64,000 bases of DNA, from the NCBI GenBank assembly GCA_002938205.1, contig PTKZ01000007.1:1-64000 (forward strand), given 5' to 3'. The position numbers were made by a program, and so were the translations under genes. Under the pieces are notes generated by a model. That model ran no database searches and was not told the DNA's origin. It was given only the letters and a program-made list of their open reading frames with translations. Each line of letters opens with the position of its first letter. The stretch's first letter is position 1. This document shows, piece by piece, positions 1 through 8,179 of this stretch. Source of the stretch: Alphaproteobacteria bacterium MarineAlpha5_Bin5 (lineage in GTDB: Bacteria; Pseudomonadota; Alphaproteobacteria; HIMB59; GCA-002718135).

Positions 1-76
1 TAGAGGGAATCGAACCCACACCACCGAAGTGACCGGATTTTGAATCCGGCGCGTCTACCAGTTCCGCCATACTCCC
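1..76 (-). tRNA. tRNA-Leu (anticodon CAA), 3' acceptor end cut off by the window edge
   Basis: Reverse complement reads GGGAGTATGGCGGAACTGGTAGACGCGCCGGATTCAAAATCCGGTCACTTCGGTGGTGTGGGTTCGATTCCCTCTA. Shows the Leu-type D arm, anticodon loop TTCAAAA, a variable arm and the GGTTCGATTCC T arm. Confidence 0.93.
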
Positions 77-149
77 AAATTGTTTTTCCTACTATTACTT
101 GGTTTTTATAGTTTAGTCTATTGAGTATTGTTTATAAATTAAGCTTATA

Positions 150-167
150 GGGCGTCTTTTAGGCGTC
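150..167. repeat. Degenerate direct-repeat pair GGGCGTC-TTTTA-GGCGTC
   Basis: Two GGCGTC units about 11 bp apart, related to the perfect pairs at 631-649 and 4889-4907. Confidence 0.5.
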
Positions 168-273
168 GCTGAAATTAGCAAATATGAAGTTATAGTTAAT
201 TTGAAAAAATAAATTAACATAATAACTTTACTTTTTTTTTGATAGGTGGGAAAATAATAAAAAGGAGGCAATT

Positions 274-558
274 ATGTCAGTAGCTAGAGTAACAACTCTC
301 AACTTTAAATCAAAAGAAGGCGCAGATCAAATTGAAGAGACTTATAAAGCGAATGCACCGAGTGAATTCCCTGAAGCAGAACAATTGTTGGAAGTTCGTG
401 TAGATGATACAACTTTAATGTTTGTTTCATTATATGTTGATAATGATGCAATGGAAAGGGCTTCTGCTGCAAGAACAAAAAGAATGGATTTAAATAAGGA
501 TCTTATTGATTCAGTTGATGGAAAAACTGGTGAAGTAATTTTAAATCATAAAAATTAA
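274..558 (+). CDS. Small protein, possibly dimeric alpha/beta-barrel (ABM-like) fold
   Basis: Complete 94-aa ORF with strong RBS (aaaggaggcaatt-ATG), followed by a terminator hairpin. Fold guessed from sequence appearance only. Confidence 0.75.
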   Translation: MSVARVTTLNFKSKEGADQIEETYKANAPSEFPEAEQLLEVRVDDTTLMFVSLYVDNDAMERASAARTKRMDLNKDLIDSVDGKTGEVILNHKN

Positions 559-564
559 AAAATT

Positions 565-600
565 TCTTAGACTTTATTTATAAAGTCTAAGATTTTATTA
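565..600 (+). terminator. Rho-independent terminator
   Basis: TCTTAGACTTTA-TTTA-TAAAGTCTAAGA (12-bp perfect stem) followed by TTTTATTA, directly after the 94-aa ORF. Confidence 0.85.
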
Positions 601-629
601 ACTCATAATTTCTCACTTTCTTAAAGTAG

Positions 630-649
630 AGGGCGTCGTATGGGCGTCT
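630..649. repeat. 20-bp direct repeat copy A: AGGGCGTCGTATGGGCGTCT
   Basis: Identical to 4888-4907. Internally two GGGCGTC units with an 11-bp period. Confidence 0.9.
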
Positions 650-702
650 ATAAAAATAAATTGCAGTTTTTTTGTAGATTATTTAAAAATCAATAAAAAT
701 AT

Positions 703-790
703 GACTGGATTTTGAATCCAGCGCGTCTACTGGTTCCGCCATACTCCCAGTTTGTTTTTTCCAATAATACTTTGTTTTTTTGATTAAGTC
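703..790 (-). pseudogene. tRNA-Leu remnant copy 2 (5' half plus upstream flank)
   Basis: gactggattttgaatccagcgcgtctactggttccgccatactcccag matches positions 31-77 of the intact tRNA. Similarity continues into the flank (ttgtttttt...taagtcta). Confidence 0.85.
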
Positions 791-1042
791 TATTTGTATG
801 TTTGTATTTTTAAAGCATTAAAGTATAAAAAAAATAATACAAAGTTTATAATTTTTTATACAAACTATAAGCATTGTTTTTATTGCTATGATATAGAAAT
901 ACATATTTAGTAATTTATATTTATAATTATACTTTTTTATTATGATAAAAAAATCTTTAACCTTAATAAGTTTAATTTTAATCCTTTTGTTTATTTTGAA
1001 AAATATAGATCAAAATTAAAAAAGTTATCATAACAATAATTA

Positions 1043-2416
1043 ATGATAAAAGAAATTGATAAACCTGAAGAACCACCAAAGATTGCTGTTAAGTTCGCGA
1101 ATACCGTGTTCCTGTTCGGGATTTTATATTCTATTCTTCTTATATTTTACGCAACATACAAAATCTATAATCCACCAGAACCTGTATCACAAGCATTTTA
1201 TATTATCTGCATAATATATGGGGGTGTGATCGCAACATTATTTGGTTTTGGATTAAAAAGACTGAGCAACAATCTAAAAGTGAACTTGTCAGTGTTGTTT
1301 TTTACAATAGGTATCACGGTTTACGGATTTGAAACTTATTTAGAAATTTTTCAAGAAGAAAAATCACAAAGAGAAATAATCGCAAAACAAATGGATATTC
1401 CGTATGATACAAGAACGATAATGGAAGTGGTGGATGACTTAAGAGATTCTGGCGTTGATGCATATCCGAATGTTGGACCATGGCAACATCTAACAGAGAA
1501 TGATGTTATTTATAATCTTGGAGGTATTTCTAATTCTACAACAATCCTTGGTAATGAATCAGGCTATTATCCTGTTATTGAAACAGATGAACACGGCTTC
1601 AACAATCCAAAAGGATTATATAATAAAAACAATGTTGATATTGTATTGACAGGGGATTCCTTTACTGAGGGAATATCTGTCCATTCAAATGAAAGCATAA
1701 GTGCGGTGTTACGGCAGTTGTTTTTCAATGTGATAAGTGTTGGGAAGTCAGCCAATGGACCTTTAATAGAACTTGCCGCACTTAAGGAGTATGCTGAACC
1801 TTTGAAGCCGAAAATTGTTGTATGGTTATATTATATAAATGATTTTGAGGAATTGCATAGAGAGTTGCAATCATCAATCTTGAGAAAGTACTTGAATGAA
1901 GACGATTTTTCACAAAACTTGATTTCAAGGCAGGATGAAATTGATGGCGTGTTGAAAAATTATGTTCAGATTGAGGAGGAAAGGTTAGCAAACCAATCTG
2001 TTATAAGAATATCAAAACTTTATAATCTACGAAATAGGATTAACCTAACACCCACACCCACACCTAAACATACTTCTATTTCTACTCCTATTTTTAGAGA
2101 TATTTTAAAGAAATCCAAGCAAATGGTCTCGGATTGGGGTGGAAAAATATATTTTGTTTACTTGCCTGGTTTTGAAAGATATTCAATAGGCAATGAAGAC
2201 TTATTTCGTGATTTTGTAATGCAAACAGTAACCGATCTGAACATTCCCATCATTGACATTCACCAAGTGGTGTTTGACCCTCATCCGGACCCATTGTCTC
2301 TTTTTCCGTTTAGAATGTATGGTCATTACAACGCTGAGGGATACCGTCTTGTTGCAGAAGCAATTGGAAAACGACTTGAAGCAGATGGTTATGTTCCAAT
2401 AGAATCAAGGGAATAA
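1043..2416 (+). CDS. SGNH/GDSL-like hydrolase-family protein with N-terminal membrane segments
   Basis: 457 aa; hydrophobic N-terminus, GDSFTEG nucleophile block and a C-terminal histidine region (YGHYNAEGYRLVAEAI). Confidence 0.75.
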   Translation: MIKEIDKPEEPPKIAVKFANTVFLFGILYSILLIFYATYKIYNPPEPVSQAFYIICIIYGGVIATLFGFGLKRLSNNLKVNLSVLFFTIGITVYGFETYLEIFQEEKSQREIIAKQMDIPYDTRTIMEVVDDLRDSGVDAYPNVGPWQHLTENDVIYNLGGISNSTTILGNESGYYPVIETDEHGFNNPKGLYNKNNVDIVLTGDSFTEGISVHSNESISAVLRQLFFNVISVGKSANGPLIELAALKEYAEPLKPKIVVWLYYINDFEELHRELQSSILRKYLNEDDFSQNLISRQDEIDGVLKNYVQIEEERLANQSVIRISKLYNLRNRINLTPTPTPKHTSISTPIFRDILKKSKQMVSDWGGKIYFVYLPGFERYSIGNEDLFRDFVMQTVTDLNIPIIDIHQVVFDPHPDPLSLFPFRMYGHYNAEGYRLVAEAIGKRLEADGYVPIESRE

Positions 2417-2418
2417 AC

Positions 2419-2823
2419 ATGTTTGAAAATATAAGTCATTATAAAATTAAAGGAGGTACAGAGCGAAATTTTGGTCTTGTCTTTGCTGCATTTTTTCTGA
2501 TTATTAGTTTATACCCTTTATGGTTTGAAAAAAATATGCATCTTTGGGCATGTATTATAGCTTTCATCTTTTTCTTTTTTGCTATTTTTCTACCTAAAGC
2601 ATTAATTGTGCCAAATAATTTATGGTTCAAACTTGGTTCATTTCTAGGTGCTATTGTTTCACCTATTATCATGGGGATGATATTTTTTTTAACTGTGACT
2701 CCTACTGGATTGATTATGCGTTTACTTGGCAAAGATATTCTGAATCAAAAGATGAAAAAATCAGTTCAAAGCTATTGGATTAAAAAAAAGGATTCGTTAA
2801 CTTCTATGAAGAATCAATTTTAG
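2419..2823 (+). CDS. SxtJ-like membrane protein
   Basis: 134 aa, 3-4 hydrophobic segments, MGMIFFLTVTPTGLIMRLLGKD motif; position next to the DUF5989-like ORF and carbamoyltransferase. Confidence 0.75.
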   Translation: MFENISHYKIKGGTERNFGLVFAAFFLIISLYPLWFEKNMHLWACIIAFIFFFFAIFLPKALIVPNNLWFKLGSFLGAIVSPIIMGMIFFLTVTPTGLIMRLLGKDILNQKMKKSVQSYWIKKKDSLTSMKNQF

Positions 2824-2831
2824 AATTAATT

Positions 2832-2981
2832 ATGTCTTTTTTAATAGAATTTTGGCAATTTTTAAAAATTAGAAAAAAGTTTTGGCTGCTCCCAATCCTT
2901 ATCATGCTGTTACTTTTTGGAGGATTAATTATCTTAAGTCAGGGTTCAGCAGTAGCCCCATTTATCTACACGCTGTTCTAA
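2832..2981 (+). CDS. DUF5989-like small membrane protein (not in the supplied ORF track)
   Basis: ATG 2832 to TAA 2981 reads MSFLIEFWQFLKIRKKFWLLPILIMLLLFGGLIILSQGSAVAPFIYTLF. Fills the gap between SxtJ-like and carbamoyltransferase genes exactly. Confidence 0.85.
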   Translation: MSFLIEFWQFLKIRKKFWLLPILIMLLLFGGLIILSQGSAVAPFIYTLF

Positions 2982-2982
2982 A

Positions 2983-4818
2983 TTGAAAACAATATTAGGT
3001 ATTTCAGCTTTTTATCATGACAGTGCTGCTGCGCTCATAACAAGCGGGGAAATTGTTGCTGCGGCCCAGGAAGAAAGATTTACACGCAAAAAACATGATG
3101 CGAGATTTCCACAAAATGCAATTAATTATGTTTTAAAAGAGGCGAATTCCTCACTTGATCAAGTAGATTATGTTGTTTTTTACGAAAAGCCATTTCTCAA
3201 ATTTGAAAGATTGTTAGAAACTTATGTTGCTAATGCCCCACAAGGATTTCAATCTTTTAGAACAGCAATGCCAATTTGGTTGCGAGAAAAACTTTTTCAA
3301 AAATCACTTCTTGTAAAAGATCTTAAACAATTTTCTAATAATTTTACAGCTGATAAACTTTTATTTGCAGAGCATCACGAGAGTCATGCCGCCAGCGCAT
3401 TCTATCCCTCGCCGTTCCAAGAAGCCGTAATATTAACACTTGATGGCGTTGGTGAGTGGGCGACGACAACTGTATCAATAGGTAAAGACAATAATCTTGA
3501 GCTAGTCAAGGAAATCCTCTTTCCTCATTCGCTCGGTCTTCTTTATTCAGCATTTACTTATTATCTAGGCTTTAAAGTCAACAGCGGTGAATACAAAGTC
3601 ATGGGGTTGGCCCCTTATGGGGAACCCAAGTATAAAAAAATAATTTTAGAAAACTTAATAGATGTTAAAGAAGGTGGCTCGTTTCACCTCAATCAATCAT
3701 TTTTCAACTATGCAACGGGCTTAACGATGATAAATCAAAGATTTTCAAACTTGTTTGGCAAACCTGTTAGAAAATCAGAAAGCGATCTTTTGACACAATT
3801 TCATATGGATATTGCTGCATCAATACAAGCCGTAATTGAAGAGGTAATTCTTATGATGACAAAGAAATTATCAGAAGAATATGGATTGCCGAATCTTTGC
3901 ATGGCTGGCGGTGTAGCTTTAAATTGCGTGGCAAACGCAAAAATATTGAAAGCCGGCCATTTCAAGAATTTATGGGTTCAACCAGCAGCGGGAGATGCAG
4001 GAGGAGCCTTAGGAGCGGCCTTATTAGCATGGTATAAAGAATTAGATAAACCTCGAACAATATCAAAGATTGATTCAATGAGAGGGGCGTTTCTTGGACC
4101 TGAATATTACCATGAAGAAATAGAGAACTCTTTATTAAAATGTGGAGCAAAATTTGAAATACTGGATGATGACTCAATTATTAAAACAACGGTAAAAGCC
4201 TTAGTTGAGGGTAAGGCTGTAGGTTGGTTTCAGGGTCGTATGGAGTTTGGACCACGTGCTTTAGGAGCACGCTCAATTATTGCTGATCCTCGTTCGGAAA
4301 AAATGCAAAAAACTTTGAACCTTAAAGTTAAATATCGTGAAAGTTTTAGACCCTTTGCCCCCTCCATACTCCGTGAGGATTTAAATGAATGGTTTGATTT
4401 CGATTATGACAGTCCTTACATGCTATTAGTTAGTGATGTAAAAAAGAACATTAGGTACGAATTAAACGAAGCTGAAAAAAAATTATTTGGCATCGATAAG
4501 CTAAACATTAAACGCTCAAAAATACCTGCTGTTACCCACGTTGATTATTCTGCACGCATACAAACAGTTCACAGGGATACCAATCCAAAATATCATTCAT
4601 TAATATCAAGGTTTAAAGAAATTACTGGATGTCCGATACTGGTAAATACCTCCTTCAACGTGAGAGGGGAACCGATTGTATGTACGCCCGCCGACGCTTT
4701 TAAGTGTTTCATGGGAACTCAGCTAGATGCTTTGGTAATTGGAAACTATTTTCTCATTAAAGAAGAACAAAAAAATGAATTAATTGAAAGCTATAAAGAA
4801 AAATACGCTTTGGATTAA
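2983..4818 (+). CDS. Carbamoyltransferase, NodU/CmcH family
   Basis: 611 aa; GISAFYHDSAAALI start, HHESHAASAFYPSPF, GWFQGRMEFGPRALGARSI and NTSFNVRGEPIVCTPADA. TTG start 1 nt after the preceding stop. Confidence 0.95.
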   Translation: MKTILGISAFYHDSAAALITSGEIVAAAQEERFTRKKHDARFPQNAINYVLKEANSSLDQVDYVVFYEKPFLKFERLLETYVANAPQGFQSFRTAMPIWLREKLFQKSLLVKDLKQFSNNFTADKLLFAEHHESHAASAFYPSPFQEAVILTLDGVGEWATTTVSIGKDNNLELVKEILFPHSLGLLYSAFTYYLGFKVNSGEYKVMGLAPYGEPKYKKIILENLIDVKEGGSFHLNQSFFNYATGLTMINQRFSNLFGKPVRKSESDLLTQFHMDIAASIQAVIEEVILMMTKKLSEEYGLPNLCMAGGVALNCVANAKILKAGHFKNLWVQPAAGDAGGALGAALLAWYKELDKPRTISKIDSMRGAFLGPEYYHEEIENSLLKCGAKFEILDDDSIIKTTVKALVEGKAVGWFQGRMEFGPRALGARSIIADPRSEKMQKTLNLKVKYRESFRPFAPSILREDLNEWFDFDYDSPYMLLVSDVKKNIRYELNEAEKKLFGIDKLNIKRSKIPAVTHVDYSARIQTVHRDTNPKYHSLISRFKEITGCPILVNTSFNVRGEPIVCTPADAFKCFMGTQLDALVIGNYFLIKEEQKNELIESYKEKYALD

Positions 4819-4887
4819 CAGTCATAAGAAAATCAATGCTTATTTCCTTATCAAATGAACAACCACATGATCACGACGATACAGTGC

Positions 4888-4907
4888 AGGGCGTCGTATG
4901 GGCGTCT
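4888..4907. repeat. 20-bp direct repeat copy B: AGGGCGTCGTATGGGCGTCT
   Basis: Identical to 630-649. Confidence 0.9.
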
Positions 4908-4959
4908 TTTTATTTTTTGAATTTGTTCAGAGAGTCTTTTTTCTAGGTATGCTTAGAAT

Positions 4960-5090
4960 AAATCGCAACCACACACCAAAGTGACCGGATTTTGAATCCG
5001 GCACGTCTACCAGTCCCCCATACTCTCAAATTGTTTTCTGAGTATTACTAGGTTTTTAAATACAAGTCTATGAACTTGTTTTTATAAATT
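4960..5090 (-). pseudogene. tRNA-Leu remnant copy 3 (degenerate, nearly full length, plus upstream flank)
   Basis: aatcgcaaccacacaccaaagtgaccggattttgaatccggcacgtctaccagtcccccatactctcaaattgttttctgagtattactaggtttttaaatacaagtcta aligns with 1-120. T-stem and acceptor are mutated. Confidence 0.85.
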
Positions 5091-5131
5091 CGACTAGAAA
5101 GGCGTTGTAAAAGTCTTTTAAAATTTTTAAT

Positions 5132-6001
5132 TTATTTATTTCGATTATAAATTGCTACAGTTCCAGAAACTACTATCATTAAAATTCCAATTATTGATAT
5201 CGAGCTTATCTTTTCAGAAAAGAAAATTATTCCATATAAACTCCCCCATATAATTTGACTAAAGAAAAAAGGACTTATTATACTGATATATTTGCCTGCA
5301 ATATGGTAAGCAGCATTGAATGCCCACATAGATATCATTAAAATTAATCCCGAGCTTGCAAATAAGATAAACTCTTTTAATGTTGGAATAATAGGATCAT
5401 AGAGAAAAAAAATATAAGAAAAAAAAGTTAAGGGAAAATATTGGTAAAAAGTAAATCCATAAGTTGATGCAATGTGTGAATATTTACTTACCAATGTAAA
5501 ATTGAGCGCATTAGATATAGCTATAAACAAGACTAATAATATATAAATGCTAATATTTGACATAGCAGGTCTCAAAACTATTAATACCCCACAAAAACCA
5601 ATAATTATAGCTAGCCAACTAATAATATTTAGCTTTTCATTTAAAATGAACTTGGCAAAAATTAAAAGAAAGAAAGGAGTTGTCATTAATAGCATAGTAA
5701 AAATATTTATTGGGATATGTTTTAGCGAATAAAATGCTATTATCAAAACAGCTATAAAAAAAATACCTCTAAATATTGGCAAAAAATAATATTCTTTTTT
5801 TTTTAAAATTATATTTTTTTTAATATTCCCTTGAACAAATAAAAAAACTAAAAAAGTTAGTGTTGCAACTGTTCCACCTATTGCATAATAATGATACCAC
5901 ATATGATTATTAATGCCTGAATATTTTGTAATTGTATCAAATGTAGATCCAGTAAATGTGTTAAGACAAATAAAAAAAATACCTAAAAATATTATCCTCA
6001 T
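5132..6001 (-). CDS. EamA/DMT-family transporter
   Basis: 289 aa with about 10 hydrophobic segments and EamA-like duplicated topology. Confidence 0.8.
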   Translation of the reverse strand: MRIIFLGIFFICLNTFTGSTFDTITKYSGINNHMWYHYYAIGGTVATLTFLVFLFVQGNIKKNIILKKKEYYFLPIFRGIFFIAVLIIAFYSLKHIPINIFTMLLMTTPFFLLIFAKFILNEKLNIISWLAIIIGFCGVLIVLRPAMSNISIYILLVLFIAISNALNFTLVSKYSHIASTYGFTFYQYFPLTFFSYIFFLYDPIIPTLKEFILFASSGLILMISMWAFNAAYHIAGKYISIISPFFFSQIIWGSLYGIIFFSEKISSISIIGILMIVVSGTVAIYNRNK

Positions 6002-6184
6002 TTAAAGATATCATTTAAATTAATTTTATAACTAAATATTTGAAAGTTTGTATTAATAATTTTGTGAAGCTTCATATTGGGCTTTTATTAGAAAATTGGC
6101 ACAAAGTTAATAAAAAGTTTTTGTTAAAGTTAAACAAAAAGGTATATTGATCGAGTTTTAATTGTTCTGTAATATAATATTTAA

Positions 6185-6955
6185 ATGATAAAAAAGTTAG
6201 TAATTTTTGCAGGAGGTAGAGGGACTAGATTTCTTGAAGAAACAAATTTAACCCCAAAACCAATGATATACATAGGACCTTATCCAATTATTTTACATAT
6301 TATGAAATATTATAATTATTATGGGGTTAAAGAATTTATTATATGTGGAGGATACAAGGTTGAGAAAATAAAGAAATTTTTTGTAAATTTAAAATTTTTT
6401 TTAAACGACATAGAAATTAATTATAAAAATGATCAAATAAAATTTCTTACAAAAGATAATTTAGATTGGAAAATTTCAATAATTGATACTGGAATCAAGA
6501 CTATGACAGGTGGAAGATTAAAAAAAATAAAAAAATATATAAATGAAGATGAAAACTTTTTTTTAACTTATGGTGATGGATTGTCAAATGTTGATATTAA
6601 TTTACTAAAAAAATGCCATTTTAATTCTAATAAAATAGGCACAGTAACAATAGTTAGCCCACCTGGTAGATATGGTGCTGTAGAAACAAAGAAAGATCTT
6701 GTTACAAAGTTTAAAGAGAAACAAAAAGATAAAAATAGATTTATTAATGGTGGTTTTTTTGTATTAAATTATAAAGTTTTTAAATACATTAAGGGGAATA
6801 AGACTATTTTTGAAGATGATGTTTTAGCAAAATTATCTTCAATTAACCAATTACAAGCATATAGGCATAGAGGTTTTTGGCAATCCATGGATAGTTTAAG
6901 TGACAAACTTTATTTAGAAAAGCTTTGGAAACAAAAACCATTGTGGAAAAAATAA
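6185..6955 (+). CDS. rfbF: Glucose-1-phosphate cytidylyltransferase
   Basis: AGGRGTRFLEETNLTPKPMIYIGPYPIILHIMKYY, FLTYGDGLSNVDI, GGFFVLNYKVF and FWQSMDSLSDK. Confidence 0.92.
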   Translation: MIKKLVIFAGGRGTRFLEETNLTPKPMIYIGPYPIILHIMKYYNYYGVKEFIICGGYKVEKIKKFFVNLKFFLNDIEINYKNDQIKFLTKDNLDWKISIIDTGIKTMTGGRLKKIKKYINEDENFFLTYGDGLSNVDINLLKKCHFNSNKIGTVTIVSPPGRYGAVETKKDLVTKFKEKQKDKNRFINGGFFVLNYKVFKYIKGNKTIFEDDVLAKLSSINQLQAYRHRGFWQSMDSLSDKLYLEKLWKQKPLWKK

Positions 6956-6970
6956 AACACAAAGCCTAGT

Positions 6971-8170
6971 ATGCAAATAAAAGTTAATTATGGTAAATCC
7001 GTTCATGGAAAAGATGAACTCAAAGCTGTTGTTGATGTAATTAAAAATTCAACTCAAATGGGAAAGCAAACAAAAAATTTTGAAAATAAAATATCAAAAT
7101 TATTTTGTAAAAAATATGGATTGATGGTTAATTCAGGTTCTTCAGCTTTATTGTTGGCTTATGAGGTTCTTCCAATTCCAAGAGGTAGTAACATTATCAC
7201 TCCAGTTTTAACTTTTTCTACAACTGTATCTTCAATGGTAAAAGCAGGATATTTGCCAAATTTTATTGATGTTAATCTGCAAACATATTGCATTGATGAA
7301 GATAAAATTGAAAAAAATATCAATAAAAAAACAAAAGCAATTTCTATACCAAATTTGTTAGGAAATTTGCCTAATTGGTTATTAATAAAAAAAATTGCTA
7401 AAAAATATAACTTATTAATTATTGAAGATTCAGCAGATGCATTGGGTTCAAAAATTAACAATATTAGTTCAGGACAGCATAGTGATATATCTATTACAAG
7501 TTTTTATGGGTCACATATAATTAATTGTGCAGGTAATGGAGGGTATTTAGGTTTTAATAATAAAAAACTATATGAACACGCAAAATTATTACGATCATGG
7601 GGGCGTAGCTCATCTTTGTACGATGAAAATTCTGAAAAAATAGAAAACAGATTCAATATTAATATAGATGGAATACAGTATGATAAGAAATTTGTATTTG
7701 CGGAGCAGGGCTATAATTTTGAGCCTTCAGAAATCGGAGCTGCTTTTGGATTAATTCAACTAAAAAAATTAAAATATAATTTACAAAAAAGATCATCAAT
7801 ATTTAAAAAACATAATAATTTTTTTTCTAATTTTAACGATTTTTTTATTACGCCTATTCAATCAAATAATGTACATACTGGTTGGTTAGCATATCCACTA
7901 TTAGTTAAAAAAAATAAATATTTTAATAGAACTGATCTTCAAATTTTTTTAGAAAAAAACAAAATACAAACTAGAGTTGTATTTACTGGAAATATTTTAA
8001 GACAGCCTGGGTTCAAAAATATTAAATGTATAAAAAATAAACAATATAATAATGCTGATAGAGTTATGAAAGAATCCCTTTTAATTGGATGCCATCATGG
8101 TCTTTCAAATAAAGAAATAAATTATATACATAAAAAAATAGAAATATTTATTAAACTAAAAGCTAAATAG
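6971..8170 (+). CDS. rfbH: RfbH-like PLP-dependent CDP-4-keto-6-deoxyglucose 3-dehydratase
   Basis: YGKSVHGKDEL, GLMVNSGSSALLLA, SDISITSFYGSHIINCAGNGGYL, RSWGRSSSLYDE and GYNFEPSEIGAAFGLIQL. The SFYGSH motif (His in place of the PLP-binding Lys) is typical of the E1-type dehydratases. Confidence 0.93.
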   Translation: MQIKVNYGKSVHGKDELKAVVDVIKNSTQMGKQTKNFENKISKLFCKKYGLMVNSGSSALLLAYEVLPIPRGSNIITPVLTFSTTVSSMVKAGYLPNFIDVNLQTYCIDEDKIEKNINKKTKAISIPNLLGNLPNWLLIKKIAKKYNLLIIEDSADALGSKINNISSGQHSDISITSFYGSHIINCAGNGGYLGFNNKKLYEHAKLLRSWGRSSSLYDENSEKIENRFNINIDGIQYDKKFVFAEQGYNFEPSEIGAAFGLIQLKKLKYNLQKRSSIFKKHNNFFSNFNDFFITPIQSNNVHTGWLAYPLLVKKNKYFNRTDLQIFLEKNKIQTRVVFTGNILRQPGFKNIKCIKNKQYNNADRVMKESLLIGCHHGLSNKEINYIHKKIEIFIKLKAK

Positions 8171-8179
8171 TGGTTAATA

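Noticed and set aside
2439-2732. 97-aa antisense ORF over the SxtJ-like gene
   Set aside because: Opposite to a well-supported membrane protein gene; composition is explained by antisense of hydrophobic codons and no RBS or family was seen.
4960-5035. Second functional tRNA-Leu
   Set aside because: T-stem, acceptor and D-arm positions are mutated (aatcgcaacc, cagtcccccatactctc), so it is scored as a remnant.
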